The notes under the pieces are model-generated. The model searched no databases. It saw only the letters and a program-made list of their open reading frames with translations, and was not told where the DNA came from. DNA of 49,275 nt from Streptomyces sabulosicollis. Lineage in GTDB: Bacteria; Actinomycetota; Actinomycetes; Streptomycetales; Streptomycetaceae. Location of the stretch: NCBI RefSeq assembly GCF_016103465.1, contig NZ_JAEEAP010000014.1, positions 1-49,275 on the forward strand, in the 5' to 3' direction. This document shows positions 26,963 through 34,442 of the stretch, one piece after another. Numbering within the stretch: position 1 is the stretch's first letter; each line of letters starts with the position of its first letter. The position numbers were made by a program, and so were the translations under genes.

Positions 26963-27586
26963 ATGGCGACGAGAATCGTTGAACCGGAAGCGGGACCGAG
27001 GTCCAAGCGGGCCGCCATCCTGGCGGCCGCCGTCGACTGCTTCGGCGAGACGAGCTTCGAGACCACCAAGTGGTCCACCGTGGCGGAGCGGGTCGGCATC
27101 GGACAGACGGCGCTGTACCACTACTTCGAGTCCAAGACCCACTGTCTGCTCACCATCATGCGACGGGAACTGCAGCGCTCCCACGACAAGTTCACGGAGG
27201 CGACCGAGGACGTCGAGGACCCGACCGAGGCGCTCCGGGCGGCCGTCCGCGCGGCGTACGACGTCTCCGACCACGAGGTCCTGCAGATGCGCATCCTGCA
27301 CAACCACATGGACCTGCTCTCCGGCCCGCGCAAGTCCAAGCGGGAGGAGGCCGAGCGCGTCGAGGCCCGCAAGCTGGTCCAGCTCGTCGAGCGGGACTGG
27401 ACGAACCTGCTGGTGCGGGGCATGTCCATGGGGGTGTTCCCGCTCCGGGACGCGCAGTTGCTGGGGGCGAGTGTGCTCGGTCTGATCGTCAGCGTCTGGC
27501 GGTGGTACCGGCCGTCCGGGCCGACGCCGCTGGCGGAGGTCAGCGAACTGATCGAGGGCGCGTGCGTGCGGATGGTCGCCACGTGA
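26963..27586 (+). CDS. TetR/AcrR-family transcriptional regulator
   Basis: A 207-residue TetR-family regulator. The N-terminal helix-turn-helix spans about residues 14-60 (RAAILAAAVDCFGE, then VAERVGIGQTALYHYFESK), followed by an all-helical ligand-binding domain. The ATG follows CAGGAGACGAGGC. It is the only regulator in the 8.8-31.6 kb island and lies between its two rightward gene sets. Its own promoter carries the motif that recurs in most island promoters, so it is the best candidate to repress the whole set until a CoA thioester or other pathway ligand binds. That assignment is inferred. Confidence 0.9.
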   Translation: MATRIVEPEAGPRSKRAAILAAAVDCFGETSFETTKWSTVAERVGIGQTALYHYFESKTHCLLTIMRRELQRSHDKFTEATEDVEDPTEALRAAVRAAYDVSDHEVLQMRILHNHMDLLSGPRKSKREEAERVEARKLVQLVERDWTNLLVRGMSMGVFPLRDAQLLGASVLGLIVSVWRWYRPSGPTPLAEVSELIEGACVRMVAT

Positions 27587-27612
27587 CGCGCTGAGCGACC
27601 CCCTGCCGCTTC

Positions 27613-27642
27613 CGGCCCCCGGCGGATCTCCGCCGGGGGCCG
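27613..27642 (+). terminator. Hairpin terminator after the TetR gene
   Basis: A 14-bp perfect stem (27613-27626 pairing with 27629-27642, GC-rich with CCCCCGG/CCGGGGG core) is followed by TTT. It lies 27 bp past the regulator stop and probably ends its transcript. Confidence 0.75.
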
Positions 27643-27702
27643 TTTCGGTGCCTGCCGCCTCTTGTCAGCCGTGTTTCCCCGGGATTACGATCCAGACAGA
27701 AA

Positions 27703-27718
27703 TTGAACTGAACTCAGG
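27703..27718. promoter_or_regulatory. Operator-like site I
   Basis: TTGAACTGAACTCAGG lies 18 bp before the first NTF2-like gene and is the clearest full match to the island motif. It would control the five-gene unit 27737-31590. Confidence 0.55.
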
Positions 27719-27736
27719 TTGATCTGGGGGCGCCTC

Positions 27737-28111
27737 ATGGCGTTGCACACGTACATGGCCAGTATGGACAGCCCGCATCCGGAACGGACGCTGGATCTGC
27801 TCGAACCCGGCTTCCGGTTCCTCATCGCCCTGCCGGGCAAGGAGGTCACCGGCGAATCCAAGGAGGACTTCGCCGCGTACATCGCCGGCCGCAACCCCGT
27901 GGCCCGGGCGCACGAGATCCTGCGCCACAGCCGGGACGGCGACGTCGAGACCGTGTACGGGGTGGTGACGGAGGGCGGGCGGTACACCGGCTCCTTCCTC
28001 TCCGCCGCGGTGATCTCGCCCGCCGGGCTCCTGTCCCGCTACCAGTCCTTCTTCACCACTTCCTTCGAGCTGGTCGACTGGGCCCGGCAGGACAGCGGGA
28101 GCCGGGCATGA
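27737..28111 (+). CDS. NTF2-like/SnoaL-type small protein
   Basis: A 124-residue protein with the features of a SnoaL/NTF2-like fold: helix-rich N-terminus (YMASMDSPHPERTLDLLEPGF), then strands YGVVTEGGRYTG and SAAVISPAGLLSRYQSFF. Such proteins are often isomerases, dehydratases or ligand-binding scaffolds. It begins the unit behind operator-like site I. The ATG at 27737 is chosen over an in-frame TTG at 27719 that lies in the operator. It overlaps the next, similar gene by 4 bp, so the two may form a heterodimer. Activity is unknown. Confidence 0.65.
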   Translation: MALHTYMASMDSPHPERTLDLLEPGFRFLIALPGKEVTGESKEDFAAYIAGRNPVARAHEILRHSRDGDVETVYGVVTEGGRYTGSFLSAAVISPAGLLSRYQSFFTTSFELVDWARQDSGSRA

Positions 28112-28485
28112 CGGACACCCCGGCCACGGCCCCCTTCCTCACCGCGTGGTTCGAAATCCTCGACGGCGACGAGCCGTCCCGTATCCTCGACCTGATCAGC
28201 GACGACTTCTCGCTCTCCATCCTGTTCTCCACCGGCGGCGGCAACGCCACCGACTTCGCCGGGGACCGCGCCGCCCTGGTGGGCTACCTCGAGCAGCGTG
28301 AGAAGGGCACCCGCACCCACCATCTGCTGTCGGCGACCACGCTCGGCCAGGACGAGCTCTTCCTGGGCGAGGTACGGCGTGCGGGCGTCCCCGAGGCCAG
28401 CTTCGTCGCCGCCGGGCGGGTGAACGGCGAAGGCCGGCTGCAGCGCCTGCTGATCGGGCGCTCGTCCGAGATCCGTTTCACCTGA
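28108..28485 (+). CDS. NTF2-like/SnoaL-type small protein
   Basis: A 125-residue protein with an NTF2-like pattern (FLTAWFEILDGDEPSRILDL, then ISDDFSLSILFSTGGGNATD and a C-terminal strand RLQRLLIGRSSEIRF). It is coupled to the preceding small protein by an ATGA overlap and resembles it in length and fold pattern, suggesting an old duplication or a two-subunit protein. No catalytic residues can be assigned. Confidence 0.65.
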   Translation: MTDTPATAPFLTAWFEILDGDEPSRILDLISDDFSLSILFSTGGGNATDFAGDRAALVGYLEQREKGTRTHHLLSATTLGQDELFLGEVRRAGVPEASFVAAGRVNGEGRLQRLLIGRSSEIRFT

Positions 28486-28510
28486 CCCTCGACCCATCGG
28501 GAGCACCCTC

Positions 28511-28831
28511 ATGTACAACCTCGTCCTGCTGGCGGCCCGGCCCCCGGAGTGGACGCACGAGCGGTTCATCACGTGGTGGCGCGGCGACCACGCCGAGCTG
28601 ACCCGCCGCCTCCCCGGGCTGCGTGCCTGGCGCCACACCGAGATCGACGCCGCCCTGGAGCCGCGTTCCGAAGGCTGGGACGGGATCTCCGTGCTCGGCT
28701 TCGACTCCCCCGAGGACCTGAAGAAGGCCCTCGCGAGCCCCGAGTGGGCCGATGCCGTCGCCCAGGTCGGCGACATGAAGGGCCGCCGGATCGCGGTCAT
28801 GGGGCACGAGGCGGAGATGTTCGCCGCCTGA
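28511..28831 (+). CDS. EthD-domain small protein
   Basis: A 106-residue EthD/dimeric alpha-beta barrel protein. Supporting motifs are NLVLLAARPPEWTHERFITW at the first strand and helix, DHAELTRRLPGLRAWRH after it, and a late SPEWADAVAQVGDM helix. EthD-type proteins are small companions of oxygenases or lyases and accept hydrophobic ligands. The ATG follows TCGGGAGCACCCTC. It sits between the NTF2-like genes and the CoA ligase, so it may process the free substrate before activation. Confidence 0.8.
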   Translation: MYNLVLLAARPPEWTHERFITWWRGDHAELTRRLPGLRAWRHTEIDAALEPRSEGWDGISVLGFDSPEDLKKALASPEWADAVAQVGDMKGRRIAVMGHEAEMFAA

Positions 28832-28885
28832 GAATTCCCGGCCGCCCGGGCAGACAACGTTCGGCACAGCGCGACGAGGGGCCAG

Positions 28886-30553
28886 ATGCGACAAGTAGTG
28901 CGCGAGTTCCAGTGGAAGGCGGACGAAGCCGACTTCGTCGCCGTGATCGACGACACCGGAAGCCATACGGCCCGGGAGCTGCTCCACGAGGCCGTACGGA
29001 TGGCCGACGCGCTGTCCGCCGACGCGCCCGACGGACCGGCGGGCGATGGACCGGCGGGCGATGGACCGGCGGGCGATGGACCGGCGGGCGATGGACCGGC
29101 GGGCGATGGACCGGCGGGCGATGGACCGGCGGGCGACGGATCGGGGGGCGATGGACCGGCGGGCGACGGATCGGCGGTCCATGGACCGGTCGGCACCGTC
29201 CTGGTCCAGGCGGACAACTCCTGGCGCACCGTCGCCGCCACCCTCGCCGTGGGCCTGCGGGGCGGGGTGCTCGCGGTGGTCAACCGGCACACCACCCCCG
29301 CCGAGTTCGCCGCCGCGTGGGAGGACATCCGCCCGGACGCCGTCGTCGCCGAACCCTCGGCGATGGACGAGTGGACGGTGCACACCCGGCTCCCCGGCCC
29401 GGAGCGGACCGTCCTCGACGGCTGGACCTGCCGGTCCGCTCCCCACCGGCGCGACGTGTCGCGGTGGTCGGACGGTGTCCTCATCGGCCTGACCTCCGGG
29501 TCGACCGGGCGGCCCAAGGGCGTCGTACAGTCCGAGCGGGCCCTGCGGTACGCCGCCACGAGCACCATCAACGTCAACGGCCTGGCGTCGGGCGACGCCG
29601 TCGCCGCGATCGTGCCGCTGTCGTCCACGGCGGCGTACTGCTTCGGGGTCTACCTCTCCCTCCTGCTGCGCGGACCGCTCGTCCTGACAGGGAAGTGGGA
29701 CCGGGCGGTCGCCCTGCGGCGGATGGCCGACACCGGCGTCCGCTGGACCATGTGCGTACCGACCATGGCGCTGCAGATGGGTGCCGAGGCGGCCGGTTCC
29801 GGCATCCTCCGGGGCGTCCGGTCGATCACCGTGGGCGGCGGGCCCATGGACCGCGGGGCGCTGGCCCGCGCCGAGCGCTCCCTGGGCACGAGGATCCTCC
29901 GCGTCTTCGGCATGTCCGAGTGCCTGGGCCACACCTCGCCGAGCCCCGACGACCCCGAGGAGATCCGGCTCGGCCGGGACGGCCGCCCCTTCCCGGGGAC
30001 GGACGTGCGCGCGCTCACCCCCGACGGCCGGGTGGCCGGCCCCGGTGTGACCGGCCGGGCGCAGGTCCGCGGCCCCTCCCTCTTCCTGGGGTACGCCCGC
30101 GAGGGGAGGACCGAACCGCCCGCGCTGACGGAGGACGGCTATCTGCCCACCGGAGATCTGCTGATGGGCCACGAGGACGGCACCATCAGCGTCATGGGCC
30201 GCGAGAAGGACATCATCATCCGGGGCGGCCGCAACATCGACATCACCGAGGTGGAGCGCGCGGTCGCCAGCCACCCGCGCGTGGCCAGGGCCTGCGTCGT
30301 ACCGGTCCCCGACGACGTCCTCGGCGAGCGCGTGGCGCTGCTCGTCGTCGCCGAGGACGGTGACGGCATCGAACTCGCCGAGGTGACAGGCCACTTGGAG
30401 AGCGTCGGCCTGTCCAAGACCAAGTGGCCCGAGTTCGTCTACGGCATAGAGGAACTGCCGCAGACGAAAGTCGGCAAGCTCGACCGGCGCGGGGCCCGGA
30501 ACCTGGCCGTCGGCCTCCACGCCCACGAGACCGATCAGCGAGGAGGAGCATGA
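28886..30553 (+). CDS. AMP-dependent acyl-CoA synthetase/ligase with GDGPA repeat insert
   Basis: A 555-residue ANL-superfamily adenylating enzyme. The P-loop motif LTSGSTGRPKGVVQ is near residue 210, FGMSECLGHTSPSP near 340 and YLPTGDLLMGHEDG near 415. The hinge-like GREKDIIIRGGRNI follows, and the late catalytic Lys region is ELPQTKVGKLDRRG. It should activate the imported or hydrolysed acid to its CoA thioester. About 50 residues in, a run of roughly ten GDGPA-type pentapeptides interrupts the N-terminal domain; in relatives that region is a short loop. The ATG follows GAGGGGCCAG. The gene overlaps the MBL hydrolase by 4 bp. Confidence 0.87.
   Translation: MRQVVREFQWKADEADFVAVIDDTGSHTARELLHEAVRMADALSADAPDGPAGDGPAGDGPAGDGPAGDGPAGDGPAGDGPAGDGSGGDGPAGDGSAVHGPVGTVLVQADNSWRTVAATLAVGLRGGVLAVVNRHTTPAEFAAAWEDIRPDAVVAEPSAMDEWTVHTRLPGPERTVLDGWTCRSAPHRRDVSRWSDGVLIGLTSGSTGRPKGVVQSERALRYAATSTINVNGLASGDAVAAIVPLSSTAAYCFGVYLSLLLRGPLVLTGKWDRAVALRRMADTGVRWTMCVPTMALQMGAEAAGSGILRGVRSITVGGGPMDRGALARAERSLGTRILRVFGMSECLGHTSPSPDDPEEIRLGRDGRPFPGTDVRALTPDGRVAGPGVTGRAQVRGPSLFLGYAREGRTEPPALTEDGYLPTGDLLMGHEDGTISVMGREKDIIIRGGRNIDITEVERAVASHPRVARACVVPVPDDVLGERVALLVVAEDGDGIELAEVTGHLESVGLSKTKWPEFVYGIEELPQTKVGKLDRRGARNLAVGLHAHETDQRGGA
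29041..29190 (+). repeat. 15-bp minisatellite inside the CoA ligase gene
   Basis: Ten contiguous 15-bp units based on GGGCGATGGACCGGC fill 29041-29190. The first six and the eighth (29146-29160) are exact; the others differ at one or more positions. The period is a multiple of three, so units can be gained or lost without breaking the reading frame, which encodes repeated Gly-Asp-Gly-Pro-Ala. Confidence 0.93.
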
Positions 30554-31590
30554 CGGCGCGGTTCGACCAGGCTCCATGGGCGGCGGCCGGAGTCCAGACC
30601 GTACGGCCCGGGGTGCACCGGGTGCCGCTGCCACTCCCCGGCGACGGGCTGCGCGCCGTCAACGTCTACCTGCTGGAGGATCTGGCCGACGACGGCGGCA
30701 TCGTCATGATCGACGGGGGCTGGGCCATCCCCGAGGCGCGCAAGGCGCTGGAGGAGGCCCTGGCCACCATCGACCGCGACCCCGGCCACATCAGCCACAT
30801 CCTGGTGACCCACATCCACCGCGACCACTACACCCAGGCGGTGGAACTGCGCCGGCTGCTCGGCTCGCGCGTCTACCTCGGCGCGGGGGAGCGCCCGGGA
30901 CTGGAGATGCTCGACCGGCTGCGCAGCGACCAGCCCGTCGGCTCGCTGCGGACCCTGCGCGCGGCGGGAGCCGGGGAGCTCGCCGACCGCATCGAGGCGA
31001 TGGACCACGGCGGCTACGACCCGAGTGTGTGGGAGGCCCCCGATCAATGGCTGCGCGCCGGAGCCCTCCGCTTCGGCGACCGCGAGCTGCGGGTCGTCCC
31101 CACACCCGGGCACACCAGGGGCCATGTGGTCTTCCTGGACGAACAGCGGGGGCTGCTGTTCTCCGGGGACCACGTCCTGCCGCACATCACCCCGTCGATC
31201 GGCTTCGAGCTCGCCGAGCCGGGCGGCCACCCGCTCGCCGACTACCTGGACTCACTGCGGCTCATGACCCGCTACGCCGACGCCCGCATGCTGCCCGCGC
31301 ACGGACCGGTCGCCGACTCCACCCACGCCCGGGTCGCCGAACTGCTCGCCCACCACGACGACCGGCTGGCCAGGAGCCTGACGGCGCTGGGCGAGGACAC
31401 GCTCGACGCCCACGCGGTGGCGCGGAAGCTCGCATGGACCCGCCGGGCAGTGCCGTTCGGCGAGTTGAGCGCCTTCAACCAGATGCTCGCGGTCCACGAG
31501 ACGGCCGCGCACCTGGACGTCCTGGTGCTGCGGGGGCGAGTGGGGGTGACCCGCACGGACGGCGTGTATCGGTATACGCGTATGCGGTGA
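30550..31590 (+). CDS. MBL-fold metallohydrolase
   Basis: A 346-residue metallo-beta-lactamase-fold hydrolase. The metal motif HIHRDH is at residues 88-93, PTPGHTRGHVVF supplies the third His, FSGDHVLP the bridging Asp, and MLPAHGP the last His. A C-terminal helical extension (about residues 260-346) resembles the LACTB2/hydroxyacylglutathione-hydrolase-like group. The ATG follows AGGAGG and overlaps the ligase stop by 4 bp. In this setting it could open a lactone or hydrolyse a thioester of a dead-end CoA intermediate. Which of these is not decidable here. Confidence 0.85.
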   Translation: MTARFDQAPWAAAGVQTVRPGVHRVPLPLPGDGLRAVNVYLLEDLADDGGIVMIDGGWAIPEARKALEEALATIDRDPGHISHILVTHIHRDHYTQAVELRRLLGSRVYLGAGERPGLEMLDRLRSDQPVGSLRTLRAAGAGELADRIEAMDHGGYDPSVWEAPDQWLRAGALRFGDRELRVVPTPGHTRGHVVFLDEQRGLLFSGDHVLPHITPSIGFELAEPGGHPLADYLDSLRLMTRYADARMLPAHGPVADSTHARVAELLAHHDDRLARSLTALGEDTLDAHAVARKLAWTRRAVPFGELSAFNQMLAVHETAAHLDVLVLRGRVGVTRTDGVYRYTRMR

Positions 31591-31674
31591 TCCGTTCCGC
31601 ATGCGAAGAGATCCGATGACCCATGGTGTGCCAGGTGTCAAAAGCTCCGCAGGACGGCGTTAATCATCCACTCC

Positions 31675-31740
31675 CTCTCGACAGTCGGGCCTGGGATCGG
31701 ATCCAATTCATCCGATCACCTGACTCGTCGAGAGAAGGGA
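31675..31740 (+). promoter_or_regulatory. Nested inverted repeats in the SGNH gene leader
   Basis: An outer stem pairs CTCTCGAC (31675-31682) with GTCGAGAG (31727-31734), extended by AGTC/GACT. An inner perfect 8-bp stem pairs GATCGGAT (31695-31702) with ATCCGATC (31710-31717). The outer right arm runs into the GAAGGGA ribosome-binding site (31734-31740). It could be an RNA leader fold that occludes translation or a palindromic operator. Confidence 0.5.
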
Positions 31741-31750
31741 ACGCCTCATC

Positions 31751-32983
31751 ATGCAGAGACCCGGCTTACGCGCACGCGTCCTCGGTGTCCTCGCCGCGAC
31801 CGCCGCCCTCGGGGCGGTGGCGGCTACCGGAACCGAGTCCTACGCCGCCCAGCCCGTCACGCCGCCCGCCCCGCGCTCCTCCGTCGTCACCTGGGGCTCC
31901 AGCGCCTATCCGGCGGGGACCGCCACCCGGGACCTGACGTACCGCTTCGTCATCCACACCAGCGTCGGTGGCCGCGACCTGCGCATCCGGCTCTCCAACG
32001 CCTACGGCGACCAGCCGGTGACCTTCGGGCACGCCTTCGCGGGCGTCCGCGAGTCCGGCGCGGCGCTCGTACCCGGCAGCAACGAGCGGCTGACCTTCCG
32101 CGGCGCGTCGTCGGTGACCGTACCGGCGGGCGGCGTCGTCTACAGCGATCCGCTGCCCGGCGGCGTCCGGCCCCGGTCCGACCTCGCGATCAGCCTCTAC
32201 GTGCGCACCGCGGGCACCCTCGCGACCGGCCACAAGGGGGCCCGCGCGACCCAGTACGTCGCACCGGCCGGCGACCACGCCGCGGAGGAGGGCCCCGCCG
32301 CCTACACCCAGCAGATCACCTCCTGGTACTACCTGGACGCGGCCGTCGTACGGCCCCGGCCCGGCACCGGCGCCGTCGTCGCCTTCGGCGACTCGATCAC
32401 CGACGGCTCCGCCTCGACCCAGGACACCAACCGCCGCTGGCCGGACTTCCTCGCCCGGCGCCTGCTCGCCGACCCCCGCTCCCGGCTCAAGGGCGTCGCC
32501 AACGAAGGGATCTCCGGCAACAAGGTCCTCGCCGACGGCTCGGCCGAGAGCGCGCTGAAGCGACTGGACCGGGATGTGCTGTCGCAGGCCGGTGTGCGCA
32601 CCACGATCCTGCTGGAGGGCATCAACGACATCAAGGCCACGCCGGGGCCCACGGCGGACGAACTGATCGCCGGTTACCGGCAGATCATCGCCAGGGCCCA
32701 TGCGCGCGGCGTCTGTGTGGTGGGGGCGACTGTCATGCCGTACGAGGGCTGGCGGGAGTACGAGCCCGCCGACGAGGTGGTCCGCCAGCAGGTCAACGCC
32801 TTCATCCGCACCGGCGGCGAGTTCGACGCGGTCGTCGACTTCGACGAGGCCCTCCGGGACCCCACGGCGCCCTCCCGGATGCTCCCCGCCTACGACGGCG
32901 GCGACCACCTCCACCCCAATGACACCGGGATGCGGGTGATGGGCGACGCCATCTCCCTCCGCGCCCTCCGCTGCGACCGCTGA
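31751..32983 (+). CDS. Secreted SGNH/GDSL hydrolase
   Basis: A 410-residue secreted esterase-type protein. A Sec signal peptide occupies about residues 1-33 (hydrophobic LGVLAATAALGAVAATG, cleavage near SYAA). A beta-rich N-terminal domain (about 45-195) precedes the SGNH domain, with block I GDSITDG at 213-219, a block II Gly region, block III GINDI near 297 and the C-terminal GGDHLHPNDTG catalytic Asp/His. The catalytic residues appear complete. Related proteins deacetylate or de-esterify carbohydrates or lipids. It stands alone behind the structured leader and is not obviously part of the acyl-CoA island. Confidence 0.88.
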   Translation: MQRPGLRARVLGVLAATAALGAVAATGTESYAAQPVTPPAPRSSVVTWGSSAYPAGTATRDLTYRFVIHTSVGGRDLRIRLSNAYGDQPVTFGHAFAGVRESGAALVPGSNERLTFRGASSVTVPAGGVVYSDPLPGGVRPRSDLAISLYVRTAGTLATGHKGARATQYVAPAGDHAAEEGPAAYTQQITSWYYLDAAVVRPRPGTGAVVAFGDSITDGSASTQDTNRRWPDFLARRLLADPRSRLKGVANEGISGNKVLADGSAESALKRLDRDVLSQAGVRTTILLEGINDIKATPGPTADELIAGYRQIIARAHARGVCVVGATVMPYEGWREYEPADEVVRQQVNAFIRTGGEFDAVVDFDEALRDPTAPSRMLPAYDGGDHLHPNDTGMRVMGDAISLRALRCDR

Positions 32984-32994
32984 CCCCGCCGTCC

Positions 32995-33025
32995 GTCCGG
33001 CCCCCGGCCCGTGCCGGGGCCGGAC
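32995..33025. terminator. Hairpin between convergent genes
   Basis: GTCCGGCCCCCGGC (32995-33008) pairs with GCCGGGGCCGGAC (33013-33025) with a single bulged C and a 4-base loop. It separates the convergent SGNH hydrolase and PaaI-fragment genes and probably terminates both. Confidence 0.65.
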
Positions 33026-33046
33026 ATCCCTTCGGCCGCTGACCGG

Positions 33047-33352
33047 TCAGCCGTCCGTGCGCAGGATCATGCACGTGGTGGTCGCGTGGGCGATCAACTT
33101 CCCCTGTTCGTCCAGCACCTTGCCCTCGGCGGTGGCGGTGCGGCGACCGGCGCGGAGGACGGTGCCCTCGGCGACGAGGGTCTGCCCGTCGACGCGGGCG
33201 GCGTGGATGTCGTTCACCTTGAGCTCCAGGGTGGTGCAGCCCACCCCGGCCGGGAGAGTGGTGTGAACGGCGCAGCCCATGGCCGAGTCGAGCAGGGTGG
33301 CGGCGATGCCGCCGTGGATGGTGCCGAGCGGGTTGGCGAAGTGCGTGCCCAC
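33047..33352 (-). pseudogene. 5'-truncated PaaI-family hotdog thioesterase
   Basis: The readable 101 residues match the core of the PaaI/YdiI hotdog family. They include the catalytic-type NPLGTIHGGIAATLLDSAMG segment, AGVGCTTLELKVNDI and the final ATTTCMI strand. Family members usually have 40-60 further N-terminal residues, and here the open frame begins at GTG just before the HGG motif. The neighbouring AraC gene stops only 45 bp upstream. The start is therefore probably lost through a deletion at the junction. No ribosome-binding site of note precedes the GTG, so I treat it as a remnant, although a short hotdog protein might be expressed. Confidence 0.6.
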
Positions 33353-33397
33353 AGCGTGAAGAACGCGCCGACCGCCTCCAGGACCGGGCCGGTGGGC

Positions 33398-34342
33398 TCA
33401 GGTGGCCGGTGCCCGGCCCGCGGCCTTGCGGTACCGCCCCGGGGTGGTACCGAACTCCCGCTGGAAGGCGTGGGAGAGTGCGTACGGACTGCCGTAGCCG
33501 ACCCGGCCGGCGATGGAGGCCAGGGTGTCCGAGGTGTCCCTCAGCAGGGTGGCGGTGAGGATGATGCGCCACCACGTGAGGTACGCCATCGGAGGGCGGC
33601 CGACCAGGGCGGTGAACCGGCGCGCCAGGGTGGGGCGGGAGACGTTCACCTCCGTGGCCAGGCGCTCGGTGGTCCACGGGGCGCCCGGGTCGGAGTGCAG
33701 CGCCCGCAGGGCGGCGGCCGTCACCGGGTCACCCAGGACACGGGGCCAGGCTCCGCTGGTGGCCTCGGCCATCCAGGAGCGGATCATGTAGACGAGGAGC
33801 AGGTCGAGCAGGTTCGGCAGCGCGATGCAGGAGCCGGGCCGGCTCTCGTCCAGCTCACCGGCGAGCAGGTCGATCGCGGCGCGCAGCTCGAGGTGGCTGC
33901 CCACGCGGTGGGGAAGGTGGACGACCTGGGGCATCTCCGCCAGGAGCGGGTGGATGCGGCTGCAGTCGAGCCGGTACCGGCCGGAGAGGATCTCCGTCCC
34001 GCCGCGTTCGGGCCCGGCTCGCGGCCCCGTCCCCGTGGGCGGCCTCGTCCCCGCGGGTGGTCGCGCGAGCGGCTCCCCGCTCTCCGCCGCGGTCGCCGCA
34101 CCGGTCGGGGAGTCGGCGAGCGCATGGCCCGTGCCATGGGGGAGCAGCACCGCGTCACCCACGCCGAGGGACACCGGGTCACCGCCGTCGGGCAGCAGCC
34201 AGCAGCCACCCTCGAGCACCACGTGAAAGCCCGCGCCGCCGAACGGGTCCAGACGTGTGCGCCCACTGCCGTCCATCCGCAGCCGGTGGGACGAGGGGTG
34301 CCCCAGACGCACGGCGGAGATCGCGTCGCTCACCACATCCAT
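33398..34342 (-). CDS. AraC-family regulator with cupin-type sensor domain
   Basis: A 314-residue AraC/XylS regulator. The N-terminal cupin (about residues 1-165) has FHVVLEGGCWLLPDGGDPVS and GDAVLLPHGTGHALADSP. A low-complexity Pro/Gly/Thr insert near residues 90-115 (RPPAGTRPPTGTGPRAGPER) separates its halves. The C-terminal double helix-turn-helix (LATEVNVSRPTLARRFTALV, then IAGRVGYGSPYALSHAFQRE) is intact. The ATG at 34342 is chosen because cupin homology starts there. It is divergent from the MBL hydrolase at 34443 with only 100 bp between starts, so it probably controls that gene. Confidence 0.87.
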   Translation of the reverse strand: MDVVSDAISAVRLGHPSSHRLRMDGSGRTRLDPFGGAGFHVVLEGGCWLLPDGGDPVSLGVGDAVLLPHGTGHALADSPTGAATAAESGEPLARPPAGTRPPTGTGPRAGPERGGTEILSGRYRLDCSRIHPLLAEMPQVVHLPHRVGSHLELRAAIDLLAGELDESRPGSCIALPNLLDLLLVYMIRSWMAEATSGAWPRVLGDPVTAAALRALHSDPGAPWTTERLATEVNVSRPTLARRFTALVGRPPMAYLTWWRIILTATLLRDTSDTLASIAGRVGYGSPYALSHAFQREFGTTPGRYRKAAGRAPAT

Positions 34343-34442
34343 TGACGCAGGGTAGCGTCCGTATGGGGGATGAGACGGACGCGTATCTCCGTGAGCTGGT
34401 CGCGCATTGAGACGCTCTCCGGACCTGCTTAGCGTCGAGTGC

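Noticed and set aside
29041-29190. CRISPR array
   Set aside because: The units are contiguous 15-bp copies without spacers and lie inside a reading frame.
28478-30634. Long leftward frame of 718 codons with an ARRSIARRS repeat
   Set aside because: It is the antisense reading of the CoA ligase and its minisatellite. No family features or start context were seen.
30550-31590. Beta-lactamase
   Set aside because: The MBL metal motif is present but there is no signal peptide, and the C-terminal extension and operon place it with hydrolases of metabolites.
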